Below, piece after piece: positions 24,601-37,600 of a stretch of DNA of 64,000 nucleotides (position 1 is its first letter; each line of letters starts with the position of its first letter). This DNA comes from Nectonema munidae. Its lineage: Eukaryota; Nematomorpha; Nectonematoida; Nectonematidae. The stretch covers positions 186,001 to 250,000 of the forward strand of contig JAUIRK010000903.1 in NCBI GenBank assembly GCA_030549495.1. The letters run 5' to 3'. A model generated the notes under the pieces. The model was given only the letters and a program-made list of their open reading frames with translations. It was not told the DNA's origin and made no database searches. Position numbers and translations under genes: made by a program.

Positions 24601-27600
24601 TGATAAAAAATTGTGATCATACAAAAAACTCATATGAAAATAAAATTGATAATATTAATAATAAATAAATATGAATTATGATAAAAACTGGCAGTTCTAT
24701 AGAGAGTTTGGAAATTGAATTAAAAAATCTTATAGAACCTACCATTTGTTTTGCCCCAGCCAATAATTTCAACGTTATTTCCTGGTAATTCTTTGAGCGG
24801 AGTTGTGACATCTGGTAGAGTTACGGGTCTTACTTTGTCATTGAATTCCAAGATTTCATTGATGTACACAAGAGCTATGTCATTGTAGAAGCGACTTTCT
24901 GAGGGAAACAGAAGGAAACTGGATACGTTATAAACTTTTCCTTCTCCTTTTTTATGAGCTCCAACATGAATCCTGTACAGGCGCTGATATCTTGATGAAA
25001 TATAATAAGCATACCCAAGCTAGAGTACTGAGCGGTGTAGACATACCCGCCTCTATCCATAATACCATTTTTTGCTGGACAGGCCGGTTCGAGTATTAAA
25101 ACATTGAATGCGCGTATAAAATATTTTGTTTCATTTTAATTAAACTATATAGTAGACCAATCTGTATTTGAAATTATAACGTAACTCTTATTATACTTTA
25201 AAATGTGATCTTAACAATATTCGCTAAAAAGATTTTGAAACATGCTTACTGGTCGAGCCAATTAAAGAAATTTTAGTCTAGCTTGTCAAATAGTGAATCA
25301 AGGATAGACACTTTTTAGGGGAAAAACACTTTAATCCACATTTCTTAATTTGAATCCTCTTGAATTCTATTTTTCAAGCAGGACTTTTTTGACTTTGAGC
25401 AGTTCCTCATGATAAACTATCTTGCTTATTTTAATTTTTGTGTAAATAATTCTCTATTATATTGTTTTTTATCTGGTTGAATTCACTTGAATTCTTTTTT
25501 TCAAACTGTTATTTTCATCTTAAGAATTTAATAATGATAAACTATGTTCATTATATGAATTTTTGTATAAAAAATTCTATATTTAATTTTTGGTTGAATC
25601 TATGCCCCTTATCTGACTCCAAGTATAGAGGGGCTGATTTTAATGGGGCTGGGACTATAAGAAAGTGTACACATTTATATATTTTAGAGGAATTTCATGG
25701 GGTGGGAAACATCTATTTTAGTGAAGTTCCTCCACCCTTATCAACCGGCCTGGTTGCATCTACATTTTAAAAAAATGCACTTGAATTTTTATTTTAACGT
25801 GGATTTTTTGATCTCAAGTTTTTAATAATGATGTAATAATATTTAACATGTTCTTTATTTGAATTTTTGTTTAAAATTATTATATTTTGTTGTTTTTTTA
25901 TCTGAATTCACATTTTTTAAGATGAATCCAATTGAATCCTTTATTTCAAGCTTTATATTTTGATTTAAGCATTTCATCATGATAAACTATTGTTGTTATT
26001 TTAATTTTTGTAAGAAAAATTTCTATAATTTGTTCTTCTTTAATTTAATTAATATTCACTTTCTTAATTAAATCTTTTTAGGGCAGTTAAAAGTCAATAA
26101 AGTTATATTTTCTTAACTTATAGTAAAACACGTTAAAATAGGCTTAATTTATATATTTTTGTAGAATTATTATCGAGCCAGAGTTAATCCTTTCTGGCAA
26201 ATATATAAAAATATAAAATTAACTTTCAATGAATCAAAAATGGGTTTATTTTATCCTAACTTAGAAAGAATGCCATGAGAAATTAAACAGAAAGCAACAG
26301 ATATTGATGAATTCTAACTCTTATATAGTATAAAGACATTTTCTTTTTAAATTGAGGTCCTCTCAAACATAACTCACATGTTGTCACCTCCTGTCTTTCA
26401 ATCTCGTTCTCACTTGAGATTCTTCAAAGATCTCTTTCCACTAAACAAAAATTTGTTACAGAAGCAAAAATATAAAGCTAATTCATTGCAATCGTATCTA
26501 TAGTTCAGTATATATTATGTGTCTGGTCAAGACAATTCAAAACACTTGAAAGCCAAAACGTCCAGTAATAAAATATTCGAAAAAACAAATTTGTTATTTG
26601 GATATATATTTTTCTCGCACAGAGTTTCTTAAATTTATGTTTATTAACATGTAAACTACTCAGCGAACTTACTAACTGATCTTAAATAACTTTTAAACAT
26701 AAATGTATAAAGTTTGCTCATACTGAGAAGCCTCGACCGACTGACTTGGAATTTGGTATACAAGTTTTATTAGACATTTATTCTGACTTCCCAAGCTTTA
26801 AAAAACGTGGATTATTCAGAACTTCAGGCACAAGGGGAAATTTTTTAGTCCAAATTTCAATTTTACTGGAAACTTGAGTAGACAAAATAATTTTTTAACC
26901 TGAACCCGTATCTAAATTTTTCCATTATCTTAGAGAACAGACCTTGCCGTAATGTTTGGAATGTAGGATGTGATTCGTTTGATGTCTAGAGCCTTTATTG
27001 ATCTTATAGCCTAGTATTGATGATAGTTGTATTTTTCGCACAGAGGTCTCGGTAAAATATATTTTTGTAGTTAAAATAAATTTTATTTGGTTGAGTAATC
27101 AAGCATCTATTGAATAGAATTTAATCAGATTTAGTTTTTGAAAAGTTAATTAAGTAAAAGTCAACCAATTAGTCAAATTAATTTCTTGTCTTTCTTTAAC
27201 CATTTTTCTTATTAAAATAAGAACGAAGAATTAAAGGTTAACTATCCTTATTTCAGCTAATCAGTTCGTAATATTTACTAAATATTATTCTCTGTTGCCA
27301 TACAAGCAATTTTATGGCCTTTTGGTTATCCACATTTATCTTTTATTTTGTCGCACACTTTCTTTTGTTTCGAATTGTAGTCTATTTAATTGTTAATGTT
27401 TTCAAAATATATCTTGTATTATTTTTTTTAAATAACTACAACATTGTTGTGTAAATGTTTTATATTTTTTTAAGGATATATTGAGCACATATAAAATATA
27501 GGTTTGTTTTATTAAAAGTAAAAAAGTTGAAGGATGTTCGCAAAAGTGAAAATTATTTATATTTCTGTACTCCCTGAAAAGCCTGTGCATGTGGGAAATG

Positions 27601-30600
27601 AAAGAAAGGATATTAAAATAATCATCTCACCGTTGCTTTACACAATGTCTTGCTGTCAGGAAAGTTTGTTTAGACAAAATCGTTGCTCCACACAGAAATC
27701 GTGATCTTCCTATTATTCTCATGTACACCTAAAGTACAAAATTTTATAAGATAATACAGAAGAAAAAAGTGCATATATGATATGAAAAAAATTTGTTTGA
27801 TCATTTAGCATAGAATTTGAAGGGAGTGAACTACTTTACTTAGTAGAAATCAATTTCACACCAACTCTATTGAAAAACTAGTCCTTCATATCTATAAGAG
27901 ATTTAATATTAATATAGGTATATACTATATAGATAAGTTTTTACCATTTATAATTATGAAAATATTAAAAAAATTTATAGTTAAATTGTCAGTTTAAAGG
28001 TTGCGCACAATGTTGACATCTACCAAAAATTGTAAAAATGATGAAGGTTTATTAAGATTTTAGATTACATTTTTGGTATTAGGAAAATATTTTTTATAAA
28101 GATATCATGATTTTAATGGTATTACCAAAACTTTTAACAAGATGGTGTTTTTCTTTTAGACTTTTAAGTAAATGAACAGAACTTAGATTCTCTTCTCAAT
28201 CTTGAATCAAACAATGATAAAACATCAGGAAAATTGTTTAAATATCAGTGATGACGACTCGAAACATTAAAAAATTGTTACAATTTTTTGATTTTTTCTT
28301 TATTTTTTCAAACTTTGTTGTCATTGTAGATCATTTAGTGGCGCAAAATGTGCAGACGGACTCATAAACCAAGGTGTAATGTATTATTTAACAACAAATC
28401 ATTAAATTCGTTTATTGCTTCATTTTGTTTTGATGTTAAATTTAATTGGTATCTAAACAAATAGGGCTTTAAACTTGTCCGTGTTAAGCACCAGAGCATT
28501 TATCCGTATTGTTTTAGCTTTATATAAGGAATTCTCTGTTATCAACTTTGAGTTAATATTCAGACAATACTTCTTTAGCAAAAATCACAAGGTTTGTGTA
28601 ATCATCAATAATTTTTTTTTGTTTTTTCATGGGATATTAACCTTGACCGGCCATACGACTTCGTATTTACATCAATGCGATGCTAATGGGGTAAAAAGCA
28701 AATCATTTCCAGAGTAAATATAAATGTATCAATTCTTTTATCCTATTAAGTATCGGGTCATCAAAAAATATTTTAGATATTGTTTTTCTGTATTACAATC
28801 GAATTGGTTGAGAGAGATTTTTTTCAAAAGATTGATCTATTTTTTAAAGATTTCAAATAATTTTTAACGCCATCTAAGAAGGTTAGAAATGTATTTTCAA
28901 AAAGTATGCCGTTGACGTACGAAACCTAACTTTTGCTTTTACATCATATCATGACAGTTATTTGAATTAATTTTATGTTTGCGCATTTATGCATATGTTT
29001 TGATTAGTTCAGAACATTGAAAAAAATTTAGTCATTTTCTTGGTTAGCTCATTACGTAGGTTTATTATGTCGGGCATTATTGAATGTTATGTGCAGGACA
29101 ATGCACAATCATCATTCTCATTTTATCTCATCCAAAACTTTTATACTAAACTTCCATCACTTTGTATTTATATTCCAATGAAACATGCAAGAAAAAAATG
29201 TCAACATTTTATTAATTTTCCATCTAATTGTATGGAGATGGGAATGTGATGACGTGTTGAACTGAGAGAAAAGGAAAGAGTTTTGATGTAATGTTCTTCG
29301 TATATTATATTCGTTGATGGTAGTTAGGTTTTCAGGAGTTTTTATTTCTGACTTTTGTGGGTTTGGAAAAAGTGTTTTAATTGGAAATGATAATTCAAGG
29401 ACTTGAGGGCTCCTTTGTTCTACCCATCTGGTTTATTGTTAAAGCATGTAATCATAGGTAAATGATATCTTTTAGGCATCCATTTCCCAAGATAAAATAG
29501 CAGTGTTGAGAATGCTATAAAGACTTTCGTTGTGTTGTTTGTTTGTTTGTGTTTTGTGACGCAATTAAATGATCAGTCCACTAAGCAGATGATTTTTGTC
29601 AATTTATTTTGAATTCCATCAAAAATTGCGGTTTGTCTACATTCTATTAATATGACATTGGATGTAAAAGGGTTAAAAGAGAGGTAATTTTTTTTAATTT
29701 TTTGAATGGATAGAGGCGTCATGGATAGAAGGTAAAATAAGTAATACTGTTAAAAGTTCAGCGAGTTGATATTTGTTTAAATGGAATTTTATGTCATTTT
29801 CGCACTTATAATGGTTTTAAAAATGTTTTGCCATTTATCTAAAAGGTTTATAATAAGGTAATTATTATCATTTGTCTTAAGTAGGAATATAGAAAATTTT
29901 GATCTTTTTTATGTTTTCTCAACTTAATCATAGATAATTTGCTAATTGAATACTCAATCGATTTGTGAAAAGTATAAAGTTTCAAAATAAAAAAATTGGC
30001 ATCGGAATGGGAATCGAAGTAGTGTATTTTTAAGGAATCGCCATTGGAATCGTACAAAACTTTAGTACTGTTCGATCACTAGTGTATGGTTTATGTGGTT
30101 TAATTGGTGAGAGTGATGTATCAAAGTGGCATAGATCAGTTTTTTTGCTGCATTATATATCCAGCTTTTTATTTCTTTCTTCAATTCTCTTTTCGATTCT
30201 ATTTTCAAAACATTGCTGAAAACTAGTTTAAGATATATCCTGTGAAAAATTCTAAAAATAGCGTGGTTGCATGATTACATCACGAATACAAGACTCTTCA
30301 TTAAAATTGTGCATGCAGGAAATTTTGAAAACAATGGAAAAATCTTGAAGCTTGAAACTTAACTTTGTTCTTTCTAATATTGTCTGCGATATTTTGAATT
30401 TTCTATACAAATAGATTGATAATTTTTATATTTTCAAGTTGTGTTAAGCCTAACTAATTTTGTATTCCTTCTTGGAAGGTAATTCGTTTAAAAGAATTAA
30501 AAAATAAACAGTAATACTCATTGACGAAAATATTGTAAATCATCTTTAAATGCCAGTTTGGATACGCGCAAAGAGTTTGCATTGAAGTTGAAGCTTTGTT

Positions 30601-31467
30601 CTTCATGTTTTGACACCCATCATAGTATTTGAAATAGTTGTTTGAACAAAAAGGTATGTGGGTTAGAAAATTGTAAATTATTTCCATTCTTCAATCCATG
30701 GCAATTATTTTAAAACAATCTTTGTAAAATAAGTATTTTATTTGATAGCGGCTCTACAATTTTTTGATTAAAAATAAATTTGCAGAAAAAATGAAACTTC
30801 AAAGTTTAAGTACCCATAACTTTACAATTTTGTGTAGTGAAAAGAAAGAATTAAAATGTAAAAGTTTTTTTGGAAAGTATTCTCCCATTTATGGAAAAAT
30901 TGATTTTTGAATTTTCTAAAAATATGAAAGATTTCATATATATTCAATGATGTCTATTTTACCTTTGGAAAAATTATGTTCGTCATCAAGAAAAAAGTGG
31001 TAAATTTATAAGAAGGGGTTTTTCTAAATATATTTGTGACAGTTGCATTCTTTATAATGAAGGAAGGAAGGATAAAAATGAATTAAATAGAAAGACTTTA
31101 AATAATTGTAATTTGCACATTTTAAGCCCAAAGTCCTTTAGGCCAAAGGTCCCTTTCTTAAACCATCGATAAACAGACTGTCAGACAACATTATCGCAAT
31201 TTATTTCTTCTTCTATTTCAACTTTACATTTAGTTTTAAACTAGTTTTGATTGGAAAAGTATCGAAGTTTCCTGAAATCAAGGTAAGTATTGAAACAATT
31301 CTTACCATCCATGGCCAAGCATTTCGTTTCGCTTCCACACCACCGACTATGTTAGATGCTGTGTCATTTCTTTCCATGCTTTTGTCATATTTTTTACAAC
31401 CTACCGATTGCGCTGTTGGGAAAAATGCCAAAAGAATAACAAGTAAAGCTAAGTTGAATAGAAACAT
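18689..31467 (-). CDS. Secreted trypsin-like serine protease (S1A), five exons, 275 aa
   Basis: Exons (minus strand): 31467-31306, 27728-27631, 24990-24743, 24012-23855, 18850-18689. All introns are GT-AG and all phases match. Residues 1-21 form a signal peptide ([16 protein letters not shown]), then a short propeptide with Cys24 and an NDT sequon, then IVGG from residue 40. His82 lies in TARHC, Asp124 in NDIAL and Ser225 in NDSGGP, so the triad is complete. Asp219, six residues before the Ser, is the S1-pocket Asp that gives cleavage after Arg/Lys. Cysteine pairs expected are 67-83, 191-210 and 221-251; Cys24 and Cys236 are left over and could pair. Oddities: the residue before IVGG is Asn rather than Arg/Lys, position 193 (chymotrypsin numbering) is Asn rather than Gly, and TARHC replaces TAAHC. 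The open frame extends 7 codons upstream only to a GTG, so ATG 31467 is the start. It is likely a digestive or secreted protease of the animal. Confidence 0.93.
19063..20160 (+). mobile_element. hAT transposon relic in protease intron 4
   Basis: Begins CAGTGATTCCCAAG, a common hAT terminus. Decayed plus-strand text near 19905-19980 reads [20 protein letters not shown], like the LQGKN...F..KL segment of ZBED5/Zaphod-like hAT transposases. No right end was found and there are many stops. It is an internally decayed copy lying in the 5.0-kb intron 4 (18851-23854). Confidence 0.5.
20161..22189. other. Protease intron 4, no clear feature
   Basis: AT-rich. A C-tract (12 bases plus a second block at 21371-21390) and a locally duplicated TTCTCACACACAGTAACTA (about 21890 and 21930) are the only patterns noticed. 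The frames at 20189-20491 (minus) and 21212-21412 (plus) are not supported. Confidence 0.4.
22190..22300 (-). repeat. Short GT-rich tract and inverted minisatellite units
   Basis: A GT/TA-rich tract leads into two or three units of about 21 bp reading TTTTGCAATTCCATT on the plus strand. They are inverted copies of the units at 23080-23290. Confidence 0.6.
22297..22810 (+). pseudogene. IS630/Tc1-like transposase relic (DDE_3 type)
   Basis: The plus strand reads [18 protein letters not shown] (22300-22360), the first catalytic Asp segment of DDE_3 transposases, whose family text is FIDETGFNLHMRRTRG. It is followed by an insertion-like diverged stretch and then [17 protein letters not shown], matching the next beta strands of the fold. 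A late piece ([20 protein letters not shown], near 22705-22765) fits the family C-terminus. Stops and missing parts show it is dead. It lies between two inverted minisatellite blocks. Confidence 0.65.
23080..23290 (+). repeat. Minisatellite of about 21-bp units
   Basis: About ten degenerate units of the type GAATTGCAAAAAGGTGTAA with alternating long and short spacers. The long minus-strand frame 23397-23092 exists only because the unit is close to a multiple of three without stops; it is not a gene. Confidence 0.85.
24013..24742. other. Protease intron 3
   Basis: A GT-AG intron of 730 bp, AT-rich, with no embedded feature recognised. Confidence 0.6.
25320..26080. repeat. Tandem array 3 in protease intron 2, interrupted
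   Basis: Units contain TTGAATCC(A/T)CTTGAATTCT, then TTTCAAG, CAT(C/G)ATGATAAACTAT and TTTTTGT(G/A)TAAA. The marker ATGATAAACTAT recurs at about 25410, 25532 and 25980, with a diverged copy near 25825. A non-repeat stretch (about 25600-25755) splits the array. The same unit makes up the array at 34110-34650. Confidence 0.75.
26081..27630. other. Protease intron 2, right part
   Basis: AT-rich. Around 26720-27010 the base composition is more balanced (GAAGCCTCGACCGACTGACT) as in an old repeat, but I cannot assign it. Confidence 0.35.
27729..31305. other. Protease intron 1
   Basis: A 3.6-kb intron. The open frames 28475-28717, 29040-29249 and 30454-30687 lack domains. A GGAATCG-type repeated word at 30002-30052 resembles hAT-derived repeats but has no ends that I can find. 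Confidence 0.4.
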
Positions 31468-31513
31468 TCTTCTTTTACTGTGTAACACTCTTTAACATTC
31501 CTTCCAAAACCGC

Positions 31514-31522
31514 ATATATATA
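31514..31522 (-). promoter_or_regulatory. TATA box of the protease gene
   Basis: The minus strand reads TATATATATGCGG about 50 bases upstream of the ATG at 31467. A start site some 30 bases downstream would leave a leader of about 20 nt, typical of highly expressed secreted arthropod proteases. The role is inferred from position only. Confidence 0.55.
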
Positions 31523-32386
31523 TGCATGAGGAGTATGAATTCATATTTACTTTAAATTTTAAAGTAGAATCAAATTACACTTCTATTATTCTTGACATTG
31601 TGTCTTGGATTACTTTGACACTGAAGTTAAACGTCAAAATGTTAATGATGCCTCACACTGCATACAAAATATTTAATATTCCATCCCCGTTTGAATTTTT
31701 ATATTGGAAGCGTAATTTAAGTACTTGAAGTTTGCGTCTTAATAGAAAATACAAGGTTGCTTTCATCATTTTTAAATATAAATTTACAATTATAGAAAAT
31801 AGTCACCTTCATGTACCAAGGACGCAATAAATTATTTTGGATCGTGAAGAAACAATTGGGAAAAGAGAAATTGCATGAAGACTGATTTCCTTATGTACAA
31901 TTAATCACTGAATAAAATATAATTAGAATTGAAATTTTATAAAGAGTTTAGTTTATTTATTTAGTTAGCTACTTATTATATAGTTATCATCTTAGTTAGT
32001 TAGTTGATCTAAATTTGAAATAAAGGTGCTAGCAAAATTGTCAGTGGGAAAATTGCTATTTGGAATATTCATCGTCGGAAAAACTGGGTAGAGAAAATAA
32101 TGGAATATAGATGAAGATAACTTGTCCATTTATTTTATGTACTTTTATCTTAATTTTTATTTAAACTGTTATCTATACGGTAAATTAAAGGTTTATTGTT
32201 TAAACCTGTATATTGTTTAAATTTGGTTGTATTATATTCCTTCAAACTTCGTTACTTTTCTTAAAATCACTAACTACATCCTTTGAAACCATTTTTCATG
32301 ATGATTTAATGAACTTCTCACATCAAAAACTGTCAATCAAAGACAAATATTCATTTTTTATCTTAAACTTATAGCTAAGTGTTTAA
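31523..32386. other. Upstream flank of the protease gene
   Basis: AT-rich with no recognised gene. It ends in the TTAA (32383-32386) of the next element. The plus frame 31522-31728 overlaps the promoter region and is not supported. Confidence 0.4.
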
Positions 32387-32510
32387 CCCATTTAAGGCCA
32401 AACAAAGCAGACGATATCTAAAAAACGCAGACGATTTATATTCAAAGTCATTAAAAAAAGCAGACGAAGATGAAATTACTTATGTTCCAAAATAGGAACA
32501 TTGAAATGGG
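32387..32510. mobile_element. 124-bp TTAA MITE (piggyBac-like)
   Basis: Flanked by TTAA at 32383-32386 and 32511-32514, with ends CCCATTT and AAATGGG. It holds three copies of GCAGACGA and an inverted repeat TGTTCC...GGAACA (32483-32500) ten bases from the right TTAA. Confidence 0.85.
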
Positions 32511-32639
32511 TTAACTAGGATACACTATTAAAAATCTATATTCATACATATATTGGAACACTTAACTTTTACATATTCAAATAAGTATGGCACTTTGAAA
32601 CAAATGTCAATCAAAATTTTGATAGATGATTTAAAATGC

Positions 32640-33200
32640 TTGAAACAACTATTCAATTTTTAAATAAAATTATTTTTTTATACCAAATCTACCATGCTGA
32701 TTTCATTTCCCGACTCAGTTTTCCCAAATAAGTTTTGAAAATATCTAAAAGTGTCATGCAGATTTCACTTCCAGACTGAGTTTTTGGAATTAAAGTGGTA
32801 AAATGGTTGGAAGTATCAATCAATTTTGAAGATTTGTTCTAAAAATTTTCTGTAAAAAATTATTCAAACTTTAAATAAATATATTTTTTATACTATATCG
32901 ACCATGTTAATTTCATTCATTTCCCAACTCAGTTTTCGCAATTAAAGAGTCAAAATGTCTGAAAGTAGCGAATAATTTTTCTTCAAAATATCTATTCATA
33001 ATTTAAATAAAAATATTTTTTTATACCAAGACGACCATGCTAATTTTATTTCTCGACACAATTTTCCCAAATATGTTGCTTAAATATGTGAAATTGTCAA
33101 TTAAATTTTCAGTTTATGAGTTAAAATAGTGTCAAAAAGATTATTCTAATTTAAAAAAAAGTTTTTTTCAATACTAAATCGACCATGCGAATGAAAGACA
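32640..33200 (-). repeat. Tandem array 2 units, reverse orientation
   Basis: The marker TTTTATACCAAATC(T/G)ACCATGC recurs at about 32681, 32887, 33031 and 33170. Its reverse complement (GCATGGTCGATTTGGTATAA type) is the marker of array 2 in copy B (45110-46560). It is free of any TTAA element ends here. Confidence 0.75.
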
Positions 33201-33479
33201 TTGGACAAAAAAGGATAATTGGTATACGGAAAAAAGTGTGCAAACGGCAAAAGTGTTCATCACTTAAATATTCAAATAAACTTAATGTACAGAAATAAAA
33301 TTGTAATATTCACTTAATTTCATTCTTACCTGCCTATTCTTAAGTCACATAAGGTCTTTCATTTCAACTCTTCTAGAAGTCTCTGACTTCTATTTCTCAT
33401 GTGTTCCTCATTTACTAACATTTTTTGATATTTTCAGTATATTGTTAACTTTTTTACTTATGCTTTTTTAATGGATAAA

Positions 33480-34060
33480 CCGATTCGAAACTCATCCGCA
33501 AAACGTTCACTATATATTTAATATATTATCGAAGATGACTCAGGAAGTGAGGATGAATTTTTATCCAATTAGTCTGAAATTGAATCATGTTCTTATTATT
33601 ATAATCAAGAGTGAGTGCTGAAAAACTATTGCTTAAATTAAAAGCTTATGGTCAAAAAATAGGGCATATAATTTTTCAAAAGCAATATTCAGAAAGGAAG
33701 ATTTGAAAAAATAATTAAATACTTAAGATTTGGTTTTAAAAGTCAAAGATGTCGAATAAAAGAAGATAGTTTGCTATGGTTTCTGAAATTTAAGATTTAT
33801 TTTTGGAAAATAACTGAAGATCTTATGTTCTTTATCCAGAACTAACTTCTGATGAGAACTATTTCCAACAAAAACAAGATGCTCATTTACACAATATTTG
33901 GCCAACAACACAGGCAAATATGGGATAAAATTTTGGTTAATGGTGGATGTGGAAACAAAATACTTGTGTTCTGGTTTTCCTTATCTTGGTTAGAATGAAG
34001 GAAGAGCAGATTATCCTCTTAGTGAATATTTTGTTAAATTGTTAGTCAAATAGGTTTTTT
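33480..34060 (+). pseudogene. piggyBac transposase relic
   Basis: In order, through several frame changes: an acidic N-terminal piece (EDDSGSEDEFLSN), FRKEDLKK then LRFGFKSQRCRIKEDSLLW (family text LRFDdkstR.eRlktDk), and LVNGGCG overlapping a second-frame LMVDVETKYLCSGFPYLG, the domain that normally carries a catalytic Asp. The C-terminal third is absent and array 3 follows directly. No TTAA ends were identified. Confidence 0.7.
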
Positions 34061-34109
34061 GATTTGTGAAGGGCATGACATTTTGTTGAATCAACTTGAA
34101 ACACCATGA

Positions 34110-34650
34110 ATTCGCATTTATCAGTTTAATCCACTTGAATTCGATTTTTTTTAAGTTGAATCCTCTTGAATTCTTTATTTTAATCAAGATTTTTCGATCT
34201 TGAGCATTTCGTCATGATGAACTATTTTGTTTATTAGAATTTTTGGTTAAAAATTCTATATTTTGTTCTATTTTTATCAGAAACACTATTTTTTTAAAGT
34301 TGAATACACTCGAATCCTTTATTTCAAAAGTGATTTTTTGATCTTAAGTATTAATAATGATAAAATATGCTATTTATTTGAATTTGTTAAAAACATTTTG
34401 TTTGTTTTAATTTTTGTGCAAAAAATTCTATATTTTGCTGTTTTTTACTAGAATCCACATTTTTATGTGAAATCGATTTGAATCCTTTATTTCAAAGAGG
34501 ATATTTAGATATTTGGCATTTCATTATGATAAACTATCGTGTTATTTAAATTTTTGTATAAAAATTCATATTGCTGTTTTTTTACCTGAATCCACATTTT
34601 TTAAGTTAACTCCCTTTATATCCTTTATTTTAAAACGTAAAGTGGGTTGA
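34110..34650. repeat. Tandem array 3, second locus
   Basis: Three to four units with TTGAATCC(T/A)CTTGAATTC and CAT(C/T)ATGATAAACTAT, spaced about 142-158 bp. They match the array in protease intron 2. Confidence 0.75.
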
Positions 34651-37600
34651 ATTCTAAAAATGATAGAAATTTAATAGTCCAATTTTGATAAAGTGTAATG
34701 TTCAAATCTTATTATACATAGCCATCGATCCTATATCATAAATTAATATAATAATAAAAACCTAAAACTAATAAAAAGTGCATTGGATGTAAAAATTAAG
34801 TTTATTTAAAGAAAATTTTTATCAACATTAAATATTTTTTGTATTCAAGTTTTTCAATACCCATGAATTAACAAAAACATACATAAATAAATATGTTATG
34901 CAATGCATCCTCTATTATGAAAAGCTATATAAACTAATTAGGATATAGCCTTATTCGTTTTTTAATTTTTAAAGGTTGAATAAATATTGTAAAAATAAAA
35001 AAACTGGGCATTCCAGGGATGGATTCAAGTTTTACATAAGTGGTCATCAAGGTTACTGAATAAGCATGCTAAAATATAGTAGTTGCAAGTCACACATGGG
35101 TCGCAGAAATTATATTGTATAAATGAAAAATATACAGTGTCAATTAATTTTCAAAATTTTAATATAATTGATTTATTAAGTCTCAGTTAAGTATGCAAAG
35201 CATAACAAGTATCAAAATAAGGTAAATATACAGGATCTTCAATTTATTGTACCTCGTGTTCTTAGTTTGCTCTTTATTATTGAACAATTATCTAGAGACT
35301 GAACTATTTTCTATATTTTCTTGAGGTGGGAAAAAATCATAATAAGGATTTTTTAATTGGACTGGAGATTTGGGATTAAGAACCGCTATAGATTTGCACA
35401 TAGTTTCTTTATAAATTAAAAAAACATTCCCGACTCCTTCTCTCTAAGGTAAGATTTCCTCAGAATAATAATTCTAATAAATAAGACAGGATGTTACCAC
35501 ATAAAGATTTTTAAAATTTTTTTGTATGTCTGTCATATATTAAAAGTTATGTACGTCTAGCGTACATAATTTTGCTCTCAGTTTCAAATAAGTTTAAACT
35601 ACGTAAGCAAATCCTTTTTAAAATATTTGGAACAAAAATGAGAATGAGATTTTTCGCAAGTTAATATTTAGTGGCGTATCAAGAGATGGCGATCCGCCAA
35701 GGGCGTAGAATTTATTTGTATCAATATATATCTATCAATAAAAATTTAATCGAGGTATATTTGACTTAAATAGTAATGTGATAATGGTTAAACACACTTT
35801 TTATTCCAATTTTCCTTACTTATATACCTGTATTATTAAGTTTTAGCTGTTTTGAAGTGTTATTTGAAATTTTGAGAAGCGGCAAAATTAGCATCAGCCC
35901 CATGTGGCATTTTAAAGCCAAAAGGTTCCTCACTGCTTCTCAAACTGAAAATTTATTATTGATCCCTAATTTTTTTATTGCTACCAATATTGAATTTATT
36001 TATTAAAAATATAAGAAGTATTAAACCGTTCTTATTCACTATTTTTTTTATCTCTTTACTCAATTAGTTTTATATAGTTAATATTAAAAGTTTTATCTAA
36101 TTATTTAGTTAATATAAAATAAAATTTTATGAATGTAAAAAGGTCAATATTTTTATTCGAAAAAATATTTTGAGAAAAATTTAGATTTATTTTTTTAATT
36201 TCCAAAATTTTCCTCTATATAAAAATTTTATTTTAAATGTTATGAAGTTTAATAATTGATTAAACAATGTTTATTATACTTTTTTTCTAAAATTAAAATT
36301 TTTAAAAATTTTGTTGTTAGGTTATTTCTAAAATACCACATAAAAATATATCATAAAAACTCTGTATTTAAAAATATATCTTTAAATTTAACGCCATCTA
36401 TATTTCTCTTTGTACTTCAAATGTGGCAATCTGCATGAGTGGAGTCTAACAATGAGGAATATAATAAATGCTCCTTCTAGTGTATTATTTATTTACATCT
36501 GTGAAAATATCGTAATTAGTAGTCGTAACTATTAAATTTAGTAAAATCGTCATTTTCTATTCCAAAAAACGACTTAACTATTCTCATTAGTAAGGGATAT
36601 TGTTTTTTCCTCTAAATAAGTTCCATCCAGTGAAATACCTCCCTAAAATTGTATTTACGTCCGTAGGGTGTTTGCAGATTCGAGAAACATGCTTAGCGCC
36701 TAATATTCAATACTCCATCTCCGAAAAAGCCTAGATAGATTTATGAAATGTGTCTTTAATTTTAGGTGCTTAGTTATTTCTCCTTAAATTTTGGTAGATA
36801 TTTTAATCTGTACTGAGCAGTTAGAAAGGAAACTATAAAATGCAGAAAGAACCATAATGGCACAAATAAGCCTTCTAAAGATCATAGGATCACATTTTAA
36901 AACGCGTATAACTTTCGCATTTCTCAACCAAATGTATCATGCGATATACCAAATTAAAGTATTTTTTATGGGCTTTCACAATACATTGCTTATATTATAA
37001 GTAGCCGAGAAATAGCACTTTGCTATTTTTTAAAGGAAAGTATTCTTTATATTTATACCCATAAAGCTGATGAAGAAATCAAGCCCCACTCACATCGAAA
37101 TTAAAATTGAATAAGGTCTAAGGTCTATTTGGTTTTACTTTTTAATTTATTTTTAAATCTATAAAGTTAGTGATATATTATGCGTAACTATAAAATGCAT
37201 AGAATTGAGGAGACCTCTATCAAAATGGTATATTGGAAATAGGTGTTTGATAGGTGTTTCCAACTCCCACTGTTTGTTCCTCATTTCTCATCTTCGTCCC
37301 TCCGAACTAATTTTCATATCCCTTACCGGCCTTTTCACTTATCTGCATTTAAGTAAAAACACGATTATTTTTATTAAAATATACTTAATTACAGAGTGAT
37401 CTTTTTATTTTCGGAGCGACGTATTTATTTTCCAGTAGTGCTAAATTAGATTAAGAAAATTTTACAGTAATATTTCTATTTTTCAATTACTTATATATTT
37501 TATGATGAGCAATTAGTTTTCATTTTTTAATACAGAGAAAAATTTAATCTCGACACTGAACAAAATTATTTTGCCTTTGTTTATTTTAAAGAGATGATAT

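Noticed and set aside
24875-25060. 61-codon minus-strand frame [14 protein letters not shown]
   Set aside because: It overlaps protease exon 3 in a different frame, and the true frame is fixed by YRIHVGAH and NDIAL.
28475-28717. Possible extra protease or host exon in protease intron 1
   Set aside because: Wrong strand for the protease, no domain, no splice sites in phase.
31247-31495. 82-codon plus-strand frame opposite protease exon 1
   Set aside because: Antisense shadow of the signal peptide and propeptide.
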